A DNA stretch of 64,000 nt from Desulfosporosinus sp. OT (GTDB lineage Bacteria > Bacillota > Desulfitobacteriia > Desulfitobacteriales > Desulfitobacteriaceae), in contig NZ_AGAF01000080.1 in assembly GCF_000224515.1 (NCBI RefSeq), positions 1 to 64,000 on the forward strand. Reading direction: 5' to 3'. This document shows, one piece after another, positions 17,945-26,097 of the stretch. How positions within the stretch are numbered: the stretch's first letter is position 1; every line of letters starts with the position of its first letter. The notes beneath the pieces were generated by a model. That model worked only from the letters and a program-made list of their open reading frames with translations, was not told the DNA's origin and did no database searches. A program made the position numbers and the translations under genes.

Positions 17945-18382
17945 TTACTTTTCTCTAATACGCATTCCCACTGGGGCAACAACAACGCTCTTTAGCTCAC
18001 CCGCTGAATTCTTTAAAGCAATGGTTGTTCCCACGCTTCGCCCTGAAGCATTAAAGGTTAAATTACCAGGTTTATCTGCGAACTGGATCCCATCTTTCAA
18101 ATGAACATCTTTTACCCTTGTACCTTGACAGAAAACCTGATAATGATGATCCCCTTTCTGAGGATAAAATTTGACCTCATACCAACAATTCTCCGCCAAA
18201 GCGGCCTGCCGGGCATCTCGAATTTCCTCCAGTAATTGAGTAGCTGCAAAAGCAAGGTTTTCCTTCTCAAAGTGGATAGGAAGCTTAATGAGGAGCACAA
18301 AACCTGCACCAGACAAAAGAATCAACACCAACAATATTTCCAGGAGCGTAAATCCTCTTTCGTCGTTTCTTGCCTCGCTCAT
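17945..18382 (-). CDS. GspH/FimT-like prepilin between aroE and aroC
   Basis: A 145-residue prepilin. The leader MSEARNDERG precedes FTLLEILLVLILLSGAGFV with Glu5. A GspH-type domain follows (ARQAALAENCWYEVKFY, then LTFNASGRS). GspH/FimT proteins are minor subunits that start pilus assembly. The ATG at 18382 has AAGGAAGAGAG upstream. Although it sits 3.4 kb from the rest of locus 1, among aro genes, it reads the same way and probably belongs to that machine, which otherwise lacks a GspH. Confidence 0.8.
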   Translation of the reverse strand: MSEARNDERGFTLLEILLVLILLSGAGFVLLIKLPIHFEKENLAFAATQLLEEIRDARQAALAENCWYEVKFYPQKGDHHYQVFCQGTRVKDVHLKDGIQFADKPGNLTFNASGRSVGTTIALKNSAGELKSVVVAPVGMRIREK

Positions 18383-18400
18383 GTCTCTCTTCCTTTTCAC

Positions 18401-19240
18401 CTATGCTTTAGATGACATCCTCGGTGAGAGTTGTTCTTGCAAGGCTTTGTGCATCGCCTCGACAGGAGCTTGTCCACCGAGCCAGAACTCCCAAGCCAAT
18501 GCCCCTTGGTAAAGAAGCATACCCAGTCCATTAAGCGTACGACACCCCTGTTGCTTCGCTTCTTGTAGAAAAGATGTTTCCCAAGGGTTAAAGATTATAT
18601 CGACTACGAGCGCTTGCTCAGAAATCCCTTGCACTGAAAACGGAAACGGTTCACCGTGTAATCCCGCCGAGGTCGTCTGCACCAAAAGGTCGACATCCCC
18701 AAGCCAATCTCCCGGAGCAAACACTCCCGAAGTGGCCGTTCCTCCCTCTCGTTGGATCACTTGAACAAGAGCCTCCGCCTTATCCGTCGTTCGGTTAAGA
18801 ATATGCAAGTGCATCCCCTGCTCAGCCAGTGCTATGGCAATCCCTTTGGCGGCTCCACCCGCTCCAAGAAGAACCGCTTTTTTTCCCATAAACCCATTAA
18901 GTTCGCCCTCTATCGAACGAACAAACCCATCGCCATCGGTATTATGGCCAATTTTCTGTCCTTCATAGATTTTCACCGTATTGACTGCACCAGCGCGCCT
19001 AGCCTGAGGCGTAAGAGTATCGAGGAGAGAAATAATTTTTTCCTTATGCGGAAGAGTCACGTTCCAACCAGAAAAGCCTAACGCCCAAAGGCCTTCTACC
19101 GCCTCAGTCAAACGATCAGGCTCCACATGAAATCGCTGGTACTCTATGTCAAGCTCCAAAGCTTGATACCCTGCATTATGCATCGCAGGAGAGAGCGAAT
19201 GCTCGATTGGATGCCCAATAACGGCATAATGTTTCTCCAT
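18401..19240 (-). CDS. aroE: Shikimate dehydrogenase
   Basis: NADPH-dependent reduction of 3-dehydroshikimate to shikimate. The 279 residues show HSLSPAMHNAGY (substrate Ser pair), NVTLPHKE (catalytic Lys), NTDGDGFVRSIE (Asp), the NADP Rossmann motif GAGGAAKGIA and NRTTDKA. The ATG at 19240 is preceded by AAAGGAA. The open frame continues upstream through dispersed repeat DNA (19273-19318), but that part is not taken as coding. Confidence 0.95.
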   Translation of the reverse strand: MEKHYAVIGHPIEHSLSPAMHNAGYQALELDIEYQRFHVEPDRLTEAVEGLWALGFSGWNVTLPHKEKIISLLDTLTPQARRAGAVNTVKIYEGQKIGHNTDGDGFVRSIEGELNGFMGKKAVLLGAGGAAKGIAIALAEQGMHLHILNRTTDKAEALVQVIQREGGTATSGVFAPGDWLGDVDLLVQTTSAGLHGEPFPFSVQGISEQALVVDIIFNPWETSFLQEAKQQGCRTLNGLGMLLYQGALAWEFWLGGQAPVEAMHKALQEQLSPRMSSKA

Positions 19241-19272
19241 TTTATACCATTCCTTTACATGTTCGTCCGCTG

Positions 19273-19318
19273 GCCCGAAGACGCTGTCTTCGCACGTATT
19301 AGCCTTCTTGCAGGATGC
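19273..19318 (-). repeat. Dispersed hairpin repeat, single copy (family also at 60.8 kb)
   Basis: Read on the minus strand, this contains CATCCTGCAAGAAGGCTAAT followed by ACGTGCGAAGACAGCGTCTTCGGGC; the second half folds on GAAGAC/GTCTTC. Nearly the same unit occurs three times on the plus strand at 60803-60947, over 41 kb away. It lies between aroE and yqeG. Confidence 0.75.
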
Positions 19319-19398
19319 CAAAATGCCGTAATGGCGAGAGGGGACTTCTGACTTTTTTAGAATAGAGAAAAAGGAATGGCAGGCCATTCCCTTAAAGC

Positions 19399-19929
19399 TT
19401 AATGTATTTTTGGGCTAAAGGGTTTTGCCGGAGCAAACCGCTTCATTAGCCAAACAAGCAACTTCTCCATTTGGCGCAAAATACGGGTTCCTATAAACTC
19501 ATTTTCATTAATCGGGGTGACTAAAATCGTATAGAGACCAAGTCTATTTCCACCCAGGATATCTGTAAACAACTGATCTCCAATGACAGCAGTATCCTTG
19601 TGCCCTGTTCCCAAACGATTCATTCCTGCTCGAAACGCCCTGCCTCGTGGCTTAGTCGCTCGAAAAACAAAAGGAATTCCTAATCGTTCAGCAACAACGG
19701 CTACACGCTGGCGCTTTTTATTGTTTGACACAACACACGCACGAATTCCAGCGGTCTTAACTTTGATAAACCACTCTGCCACTTTAGGACCCACTTCGAC
19801 AGCATTCCATGGGGTCATAGTATTATCCAAATCGATAATGAGCCCTCTGATCCCGTCCTGAACAAGTTGTTCAACCGAAATAAGATCTAGTGAAGGCGCT
19901 TGAAGTGTCGGTCGAAAATACTCAAACAT
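19399..19929 (-). CDS. yqeG: YqeG family HAD-type phosphatase
   Basis: A 176-residue haloacid-dehalogenase-fold hydrolase of the subfamily III A/PGP-like YqeG group, commonly next to aroE in Firmicutes. The nucleophile motif is GLIIDLDNTMTPW, motif II lies in ACVVSNNKKRQRV, and GDQLFTDILGGNRLG supplies the metal-binding acids. Its substrate is not settled. The ATG at 19929 has GGAGGG upstream. Its promoter region is the same DNA that was duplicated along with the sigK 3' end. Confidence 0.88.
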   Translation of the reverse strand: MFEYFRPTLQAPSLDLISVEQLVQDGIRGLIIDLDNTMTPWNAVEVGPKVAEWFIKVKTAGIRACVVSNNKKRQRVAVVAERLGIPFVFRATKPRGRAFRAGMNRLGTGHKDTAVIGDQLFTDILGGNRLGLYTILVTPINENEFIGTRILRQMEKLLVWLMKRFAPAKPFSPKIH

Positions 19930-19959
19930 TGAACCCTCCAAAGTGCAGAACTTTTGATA

Positions 19960-19989
19960 ATTATACCTTAGAGGACACCATAAGAGCAA
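19960..19989 (-). promoter_or_regulatory. Sigma-A-type promoter of yqeG
   Basis: On the minus strand TTGCTC (19984-19989) and TATAAT (19960-19965) are 18 bases apart, about 30 bases before the yqeG ribosome site. The same box, with TATAAC, is repeated behind the other two sigK ends at about 26370 and 29401. Confidence 0.6.
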
Positions 19990-20002
19990 GTAACGCACTT
20001 AC

Positions 20003-20289
20003 TTATTTGAATTAATCTTCTCCATCTCTTCCATCAATTTTCGGATTGCTTTCTTCTCAATACGCGACACATATGAGCGTGAAATCTCCAATGCCTTTTT
20101 GCAATCTCACGTTGCGTTCGTTTCGGACTGTTCATTAGTCCGTAGCGCAGCTGCAGGACCATTTTTTCCCTGCGGTTTAGCTTTTTTACAAGTTCGAGCA
20201 AAGCCTTTTGTTCCGACTCGTTTTCGATCTTTTTCGAAATATCCTCCTCGTTCGAACCGAGCACATCGATAAGAGATATCTCATTGCCT
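20003..20289 (-). pseudogene. sigK: Relic 3' half of sigK (copy 1, frameshifted)
   Basis: This stretch matches codons of the intact sigK (29439-30182) from the EGNEISLIDVL region to the stop codon, covering sigma region 3.2-4. The protein-level match is close up to TQREIAK. A two-base insertion at about 20090-20110 then shifts the frame, so the HTH (ISRSYVSRIEKKAI) is lost. There are many scattered substitutions. The match ends abruptly within GGCAATGAGAT, the point where the sequence turns into the 3' end of a recombinase gene. In Bacillus and Clostridioides the skin element interrupts sigK in this same protein region (established). I read this as the abandoned 3' half of an element-split sigK. 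Confidence 0.85.
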
Positions 20290-20301
20290 CATTCATTGTA
20301 T

Positions 20302-21066
20302 CTACATCTGATGAAGGTCAAGCTTCAATTTGAAAATTCCCTTGTTTGAACGTGTTTCTCTGTAATAAACAGCTTTTTTTAAGATTTCCTTTAGAAGCTT
20401 ATTTTTTATTGTGATGTCATCAGTCTCTTTATACCCTTGAATAACATGAGTAACCAACTTAATTTTTATTGGTAATCCTACTGACTGTCTTATAATTTGC
20501 TCATTAGCTTTCTCTAATTGTTTTAATACTTCTTCTTGCTTAGATATTGCTTCATTTAGCTTACTACTTCTCGCAGTATATTTTTCAATACTATAAACCC
20601 CTTGTTCAAGCAAATTATCTAATGAATCAATTTGTTTTTGTAAATCTCCTAACTCCTTCTCGATTTGAGCAATCATTTTTGGATACGGATTTCTACCGTT
20701 TCTCTTTGTAAACCCTCACTAATTCTTTCTTCCTCTAATATTAATGACTCCAAATACTTTTCTAGCCCCCTAAGCAACTTTTCCTCAACATACTTGAAAC
20801 TGGAAGATGGCACAGTACAACTTGGAGTAATGCACTTAATCATCCTTAACCTTTGTTCCATTGGTATATGTGCATATCTTTTTCCTGTTGAGGTTTGCAT
20901 GATCATTTTATGCCCACATCCCCCACATTCGATGAGTCCTGCTAAGGGATTTCTAGGTGTTTTCGTTTTGGTCTGTGGGGTAAGGTGATTTTTCAAGATA
21001 TTCTGTGCTCTCTTGAATTGTTTTTCATCAATTATAGGCTCATGTCTTACTGCAGCTAGAGCAAAA
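20302..21066 (-). pseudogene. C-terminal part of a large serine recombinase (truncated, frameshifted)
   Basis: On the minus strand the frame begins without a start at FALAAVRHEPIIDEKQF, a recombinase-domain motif, and continues into a zinc ribbon (CGGCGHKM ... CITPSC) and a long coiled coil, the layout of SpoIVCA/large serine recombinases. The catalytic N-terminal domain with the Ser nucleophile is missing. A run of five A at 20676-20680 breaks the frame; one more A would rejoin QK to MIAQIEKELGDLQKQ. The stop codon lies about 12 bases from the sigK junction. Two further recombinase pieces lie at 25538-25708 and 26098-26321. Confidence 0.85.
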
Positions 21067-21073
21067 TGAAAAG

Positions 21074-21286
21074 TTGCACCAGCTTCAGATAGAAAAGATT
21101 CAGACTGATGCTGAAAAGACAGTATTACAGGTTACCCAGGCACTTAAAGATGAGTTGGGCAAGGAAAAGGATCAGTACTTTGCTAAAGTCGAGGAACTAA
21201 GACAAGAAAATAAAGCTTTAGCCCAAGAGTTGGCAAACGCTAAGGCTGGTGCGGTTAAGAAACCACTAGAGAAAAAACAAACATGA
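21074..21286 (+). CDS. Coiled-coil ORF fragment of unknown function
   Basis: A 70-residue highly charged helix (KTVLQVTQALKDELGKEK ... LRQENKALAQELANAK) on the opposite strand to the recombinase and abutting its broken end. The frame is open a little further upstream (to about 21044) but has no good start or ribosome site, so it looks like the C-terminal end of a longer protein that lost its N terminus when the recombinase was broken. I do not recognise a family. Confidence 0.3.
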   Translation: MHQLQIEKIQTDAEKTVLQVTQALKDELGKEKDQYFAKVEELRQENKALAQELANAKAGAVKKPLEKKQT

Positions 21287-21370
21287 ACTATTTAAACCAG
21301 AAAAATAAGTAAGTATAAAATTATTATCAAAGGCTAAAATAAGATGAACATTAATAGAGGAGGTATTTTT

Positions 21371-22663
21371 TTGGGAAAATCAACCTGTTTTCATCTACCC
21401 AATACTAACCTTATGGGGGTCGGAAGTCTTAGTAATCTAGGTAAAGAATTAGTAGCACTAGGATATAAAAAAGCGTTAATTGTCACGGATAAAAACTTAG
21501 TCAAATTAGGTCATGTTGGAAAAGTAGAACAAATCTTAAAGGATAATAATATTGCCTATACAATTTTTGACGGAGTAGAACGTCCGAATCCAAACGTTAC
21601 ATTTGTCGAAAATGGCTATAAATACATACAGGATGAGAGAAATAAAGCGATTAGTCCAACTTATGATTTTGTGATCTCAGTCGGGGGAGGCTCTAATCAC
21701 GATACTGCACGTTCCATTGCTGCGTTGGCGACCAATGGAGGCTCGATTGTTAATTATGAAGGTTCCAATAAGTTTACTAAACCTATTCTGCCTTGGGTCG
21801 CGGTAAATACTACTGCTGGATCTGGGGCTCATGTTACTATGTTTAACATTATTACTGATGATTCGCGGAAAACGGCAATGACCATAAGCGATCCAAAACT
21901 ATTAGCTACTCTAACAGTTGATGACCCGGAATTACAACTTTCCATGCCAAGGGAAGTAACAATAAGTTCAGGCATTGATGTATTAGCTCATGCTGTGGAA
22001 GCTTATGTTGCTCTGAACGCCACCCCGTTTACAGATGCGTTAGCTTTGGGAGCAATAAAATTAGTTTTTAATAATCTAAAACGAGTTGCTGTAAATGGCA
22101 ATGACTTAGAAACTCGTGAAAACATGGCGTATGCTACGGATATGGCGGCAACGGCCTTTAACAATGCCGGGCTAGGACATACTCATACCATAGCTCATCA
22201 AATAGACGGAGCTTCTTATAGACACCATGGTTTAACAACAGGAGCATTGCTTCCTTACGTCTTGGAATTTAACGCTCCGTCCATACCTGTACAAAGATTT
22301 ATAGATATGGCTATAGCCATGGGCGAAACGGGAGTTACAGGCTTTAATGCAGTCGAAACCGTCTTAACCGCTATTAGAAAATTTAATGAAACCTTAGGTA
22401 TTCCTACTGACCTCAGTGAGCTGGGTGCAAAAGATGAAGATATTAAATACTACGCCGAGATGGCATTAAAAGATATATCTGGTTCGGCAAATCCAAGACA
22501 AGCTACTCTGGAGGATATGATCCAGTTAATCAGAACATGTATGGGAGTAGAATCCAGCCAAAAACCAGGATGGGAACAAGACAAACAATTCGATCCAATT
22601 GCTATGTTGGCAAATAATGCGGAAAGACTGAGTGCTAATGATTTAAATGTAGACAGGACTTAA
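21371..22663 (+). CDS. Iron-containing (group III) alcohol dehydrogenase
   Basis: A 430-residue NAD(P)-dependent alcohol/polyol dehydrogenase of the Fe-ADH family, close in layout to the methanol/1,3-propanediol dehydrogenase branch. The cofactor motif GGGSNHD lies at about 105-111. Metal ligands are seen as SSGIDVLAHAVEAY (Asp, His), then THTIAHQIDG and YRHHGLTTG (His). The start is TTG at 21371 with GAGGAGGT six bases upstream; the ATG at 21344 lies before that site. The gene is intact, which stands out among its decayed neighbours. The substrate cannot be told from sequence. Confidence 0.88.
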   Translation: MGKSTCFHLPNTNLMGVGSLSNLGKELVALGYKKALIVTDKNLVKLGHVGKVEQILKDNNIAYTIFDGVERPNPNVTFVENGYKYIQDERNKAISPTYDFVISVGGGSNHDTARSIAALATNGGSIVNYEGSNKFTKPILPWVAVNTTAGSGAHVTMFNIITDDSRKTAMTISDPKLLATLTVDDPELQLSMPREVTISSGIDVLAHAVEAYVALNATPFTDALALGAIKLVFNNLKRVAVNGNDLETRENMAYATDMAATAFNNAGLGHTHTIAHQIDGASYRHHGLTTGALLPYVLEFNAPSIPVQRFIDMAIAMGETGVTGFNAVETVLTAIRKFNETLGIPTDLSELGAKDEDIKYYAEMALKDISGSANPRQATLEDMIQLIRTCMGVESSQKPGWEQDKQFDPIAMLANNAERLSANDLNVDRT

Positions 22664-22703
22664 AATAACCTAATATTCCATGGAAATTTGCGAGTGAAGA
22701 CAT

Positions 22704-22736
22704 GCCCTCCTAACATTCTTTAACATGTAGGAGGGC
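22704..22736 (+). terminator. Terminator after the Fe-ADH gene
   Basis: A nine-base stem GCCCTCCTA with its perfect complement around a 15-base loop lies about 40 bases after the stop codon and is followed by a T-rich stretch (GTTCTTATATTT). Confidence 0.75.
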
Positions 22737-22832
22737 GTTCTTATATTTGAGACTATTTAACTTAACAAACCCGTTAAAGTATAAGAAAAAATACAGGAGG
22801 AAGTATAAAAGTATAAACGAAAAGGGGAAAAA

Positions 22833-23356
22833 ATGATGGTAGATATAATGGATAAATTGCAGGAGCTAACTAATACTGGGAAGTCAATCAGGGAAAAACA
22901 AAGAATTATTAATGTAGTAGAAGTTTTTTATATTTGGGATGTTTTAGTCACCAAATTGGATGCCTTAGAAACTGTCCAGATATTTGAACATATGATTGAA
23001 GATAATGATTTAGTAATTATAAAAAATAAGGTTAAAGAAGGGCTACTTGTAGGAATTGATGATATGGAAGCAATAATGCGTGAGTATGATTTGCCTTTTC
23101 CTATGAGGCCGCCTGCTGACGTAAGTTCGACAGTTCATATAGACGTTGTTAACGACAGAGACATTTTTCAAATGTTCTATGAAGTTATTGCCGCATTTTT
23201 TCCTATTCTTGGCATCGGTTTTCTGCAAAGTACCACCCCTGACATCAGAAAAGGTTTAAAAAATCATTACTCTTGACTATAGAATTACAGGAAATGCTGG
23301 TTGAATACGGTAAATTAAAAGGTTTTTTAAATCAACCGCCTGTCTATCGTCCATAA
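22833..23356 (+). pseudogene. DUF3231-like helical protein, frameshifted near the C terminus
   Basis: The first 147 codons (22833-23273) give a mainly helical protein with LPFPMRPPADVSS followed by a predicted membrane-spanning or hydrophobic helix. This resembles one half of the DUF3231/coat-F-like family by eye (weak recognition). The frame then stops, but the +2 frame continues TIELQEMLVEYGKLK ... QPPVYRP to a stop at 23356, giving a natural family-like ending. A two-base shift at about 23274 therefore breaks an otherwise full-length gene, unless it is a sequencing error. AAGGGGA stands before the ATG. The adjacent gene is a shorter paralogue. Confidence 0.55.
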
Positions 23357-23379
23357 AATAATAAATTTGAGGTGATATC

Positions 23380-23646
23380 ATGGAGATATTAAAGTACATT
23401 GAAAAAATCTCTGAAATGAACAAGTCTCTCAGCGAAAAACAAAAAACCATAAACGTAAGTGAGGTTTACCATCTCTGGAATCATTTGATGCAAAGATATA
23501 ACGTCATATTTGTTACCAATCTTTTACACAGCTTCGTTAAAGATGATGATTTAAAGTTAGTCCTTGATTCTGGCAACAAGACTCTTACAAAGCATACCAA
23601 GTTATTAGAAGAAGAGCTTTTGAACTACAGTTTGCAATGCTTATAG
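23380..23646 (+). CDS. Short paralogue of the preceding helical protein
   Basis: An 88-residue protein whose N-terminal 75 residues align with the preceding gene: KSLSEKQKTINVSEVYHLWNHL against KSIREKQRIINVVEVFYIWDVL, and FVKDDDLKLVL against MIEDNDLVIIK. It lacks the C-terminal hydrophobic half, so it is either a truncated copy or a partner subunit. The ATG at 23380 has GAGGTGATATC directly upstream. Function unknown. Confidence 0.55.
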   Translation: MEILKYIEKISEMNKSLSEKQKTINVSEVYHLWNHLMQRYNVIFVTNLLHSFVKDDDLKLVLDSGNKTLTKHTKLLEEELLNYSLQCL

Positions 23647-23725
23647 GGGTTCATAGAAAGACTATTTTACGTTGGGAAAAAGAAATATTATGGCCTTCTC
23701 GAAAGTTCTATAATAACTTATATAA

Positions 23726-24283
23726 CTAATGCGAAAATTTTATATATATATCGTTGGTGATTTCAATATTGTTTTTTTCAAATAATTTCAAACCACTATC
23801 TACAGGAAATATGTTTAGTGTATTGTTTGAAACGGCACAATAGGCTATGAAGTATTCTTGACAAGGAATTATAATCTTATATTCATTGTTATCTAAACTT
23901 ACTTTTGCATAATCAATTTTTAAATCAAAATTTTTACCAGCTACTACAAAATATTTCGATTTATTTATTTCTCGAACGCGATACTCAAAAAGATTACTTC
24001 CACTGATTGTTGATTCTATTTTATATTTACCATTTAGACCCCTAACTAACTCAGCATTCCCAAGATAATCATTAAATGTGAATAAAACATACCTTCTGTT
24101 CTCTATATCTATAGTTTGTTTAATATAGATATTGTTAGTAATTACTTTCGGCCTATTTATAAAGCCTTTAATATTATATTCCATATTATTATTACCAATA
24201 GAATATATACAATTATAATTAATTACTATTATCAAAAAACCGATAAGCAAAATACCACAAAGTATACATATATTTTTTTTCAT
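23726..24283 (-). CDS. Exported or membrane-anchored protein of unknown function
   Basis: A 185-residue protein with a short basic N terminus, a hydrophobic segment at about 6-25 (ILCGILLIGFLIIVINY), and an extracellular domain rich in Asn, Lys, Tyr and beta strands (RRYVLFTFNDYLGNAELVRG). No Cys lipobox fits well. It is AT-rich and reads against the plus-strand cargo genes. I do not recognise a family; small secreted proteins with this look are common in clostridial accessory regions. Confidence 0.5.
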   Translation of the reverse strand: MKKNICILCGILLIGFLIIVINYNCIYSIGNNNMEYNIKGFINRPKVITNNIYIKQTIDIENRRYVLFTFNDYLGNAELVRGLNGKYKIESTISGSNLFEYRVREINKSKYFVVAGKNFDLKIDYAKVSLDNNEYKIIIPCQEYFIAYCAVSNNTLNIFPVDSGLKLFEKNNIEITNDIYIKFSH

Positions 24284-24371
24284 AATATTCCTCTTTCTAA
24301 AAACTTTTTGCTTTTAAAATTATTCTCGAACAAAACCCTCAGAATTTCGTGATATATAATTAATATTTTTC

Positions 24372-24393
24372 AGGCCGCACATATGTACGGCCT
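24372..24393 (-). terminator. Terminator after the secreted-protein gene
   Basis: AGGCCG and CGGCCT pair around a palindromic loop (ACATATGT), flanked by TTTTT and AAAAA, 13 bases beyond the stop codon of the gene at 24406-25245. It is symmetrical, so it may work in both directions. Confidence 0.75.
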
Positions 24394-24405
24394 AAAAACA
24401 ATTAA

Positions 24406-25245
24406 TTATTCAATTTGAAATGAAGCATCGGTATCAGGTGCTGAATCAATCGCTATAGCTGGAGTAACAACCTGAGACCCTTTTGTCAAACCTATCGATA
24501 ATGCAGCTGCAATTTGTTGATGATCATAGTGACCATAAACGTTTGAAGCACCAACAAAATTACTTGGAGTCGCTAGACATTCGTAAATTAAATAACCGTT
24601 AGGATATTTATAGGAATAATCACCCGAAGTACCCCTTAAAGGGAATTTATAAGCATAACCAGTTACATCCTTTTTAGTAGCAGTATAGTAATAATCAGTT
24701 TGATTTCCAGATGGAGTAGTTACGTTGTATTTGGTATACATTACTTTTAGATAATCAGAATCTGAAATAGTACTTAATGAGTCGTTATGAGTCATACCGA
24801 TTACATCACTAAAATGCATCAAGGGATCAGTCAACCATTTAAAGCTATTTTTGTAATAAAAGTCTTTATTACCCAGATCAGAAACGGATGTAGTCATAGA
24901 AAGCCATGAATTACCCGAAGAATTAGGGTTACCCATTGTACCAACGTCCGAATTCTTATTTGATTTTTTATTATCTTCCTGAACTTCTTTAAGAGCTTGA
25001 TCTTTTGTAATTTCTGTCATCGTATGGTTGTTTGAATTGGCTACCCTGTAATATTTCATGACTTTTGAAACTAACTTACCATGTTTTTCAGAGAGACGAT
25101 TAATTTCTACATCGCTCAAGTTTGCTATTTCATCATCCGAAAAACCTAATTGCTCAAACTGCTTAACTTGTTCATTAGAGAGTTTTTGCGGTGGAGCCGC
25201 CAAAACGCTTACGGGGATTAATCCTAAAACTAAGGTCAATGTCAT
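24406..25245 (-). CDS. Secreted protein of unknown function with damaged 5' end
   Basis: This 279-residue protein begins MTLTLVLGLIPVSVLA, the hydrophobic part of a signal peptide with cleavage expected after VLA. The usual basic start is missing from this frame, but GTGAAAAATACTCGG lies just upstream one base out of frame, so a single-base loss probably removed the normal N terminus. No ribosome site is seen. The mature part has an acidic helical segment (GFSDDEIANLSDVEINRLSE) and then a Tyr/Ser-rich domain (DYYYTATKKDVTGYAYKFPLRG ends the central part). Family not recognised. It is possibly no longer expressed. Confidence 0.5.
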   Translation of the reverse strand: MTLTLVLGLIPVSVLAAPPQKLSNEQVKQFEQLGFSDDEIANLSDVEINRLSEKHGKLVSKVMKYYRVANSNNHTMTEITKDQALKEVQEDNKKSNKNSDVGTMGNPNSSGNSWLSMTTSVSDLGNKDFYYKNSFKWLTDPLMHFSDVIGMTHNDSLSTISDSDYLKVMYTKYNVTTPSGNQTDYYYTATKKDVTGYAYKFPLRGTSGDYSYKYPNGYLIYECLATPSNFVGASNVYGHYDHQQIAAALSIGLTKGSQVVTPAIAIDSAPDTDASFQIE

Positions 25246-25479
25246 TAAAATACCGAGTATTTTTCACATTTGGATTCAAATTATGAAACTTACTCAAATA
25301 TTAAAAAAATCACCTAGAACTGAGAGGCATCAGAAAAAGGCACCTTTAATATGTACTGAGTGAGTCCGCTGAGCGAGTCTACTAAACGATAAAGAGATAT
25401 TACCCTAGGGCGTTAAATTACCATGTACAAGTCGTTGACGATAAACCTAAATTTTGATAAAAGGATTTTGATGTCATAA

Positions 25480-25770
25480 TCCAATGTAGCTCAGTTAACT
25501 ATATCTATAATGCTATTGAAAAACGGCTAGGATTAATTTATCCACTTCCCCGTTTAACTTTATCACACCTGCTGGTTATCACATTAAGTGGTCTCTTTCC
25601 ACCAAATAATATTGTGCCATAATATTCAGTATCATGAACATAATCAATTCTATCGGGAATAACAACATCACTCTTACCTGTAAATATACTTTTCCTTGAA
25701 TAAAAGCAATTGGTAGAGCAGTTGATTTGTAATCAGCAGGTTACAGGTTCGAGTCCTGCCATCGGCTCCA
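25480..25770 (+). pseudogene. tRNA-Thr(UGU)-like gene split by about 207 bases in the D loop
   Basis: The 3' part (25706-25770) is a clear tRNA: a D-arm half TTGGTAGAGC, anticodon stem-loop with TGT anticodon, T arm GGTTCGAGTCC, and the 3' end ATCGGCTCCA. The 5' part is missing there, but TCCAATGTAGCTCAGTTAA at 25480-25498 supplies GCTC for the D stem and an acceptor strand matching most of CATCGGC (two mismatched pairs). Together they read as one tRNA gene interrupted inside the D loop. Function is doubtful. Confidence 0.5.
25538..25708 (-). pseudogene. Recombinase N-terminal-like fragment inside the split tRNA
   Basis: The minus strand encodes FYSRKSIFTGKS followed by about 40 residues ending KRGSG and a stop. 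YSRKS(K)FTGKGES is the catalytic N terminus of many large serine recombinases, where the first Ser is the nucleophile. Here the resemblance stops after TGKS, and there is no start codon. It is probably another piece of recombinase debris; the downstream residues are not recognised. Confidence 0.4.
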
Positions 25771-25967
25771 TGTAAAATTATTTAAAGGCGCCTTTTTCTG
25801 ATGCCTCTTTCTAAACACCTTGTTGATTTTAATTCTACGTCTTTTTCACCAAAAGCCTCTGGAATAGGGTTATATGTTAAACCTCCTTATGCATATATCA
25901 TCTGCAATAATTGAAGTGTTCTCAGAAATCATTTCGATGCCTCCCGAAGTTAATAATTAGATCGCAG

Positions 25968-26019
25968 AATTTCAACTGGTAATTTTCTTAGGACTCTTGA
26001 GGAAATGCCAGTTGAAATT
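25968..26019. repeat. Twelve-base perfect inverted repeat
   Basis: AATTTCAACTGG at 25968-25979 and CCAGTTGAAATT at 26008-26019 are exact complements with a 28-base spacer. The right arm is read within a short open stretch (EEMPVEIVNRQLESILHKA) that ends at a TAG at about 26057 and is probably a gene remnant. Confidence 0.5.
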
Positions 26020-26097
26020 GTTAATCGCCAACTAGAAAGTATACTCCATAAAGCTTAGCTCTGAATAGCTGGACTAAGAAGAAAATTCTTTTGATTT

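Larger units (their letters stand above)
25323..25808. mobile_element. 486-bp element bounded by 27-bp terminal inverted repeats
   Basis: The ends are inverted copies of a 27-base sequence starting AGAGGCATCAGAAAAAGGC, at 25323-25349 and 25782-25808, matching at 26 of 27 positions. No transposase fits inside, so it resembles a MITE or a deletion derivative of an IS. I could not identify a flanking target duplication. It contains both halves of a tRNA-Thr-like sequence and a short recombinase-like reading frame. Confidence 0.65.

Noticed and set aside
19241..19387. 49-codon N-terminal extension of aroE
   Set aside because: It is the dispersed hairpin repeat in translation. ATG 19240 starts the conserved shikimate dehydrogenase N terminus and has its own ribosome site.
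25058..25363. Plus-strand 101-codon frame ending in the inverted repeat
   Set aside because: It runs antisense to the secreted-protein gene and into the terminal inverted repeat; codon pattern and lack of a start argue against a gene.
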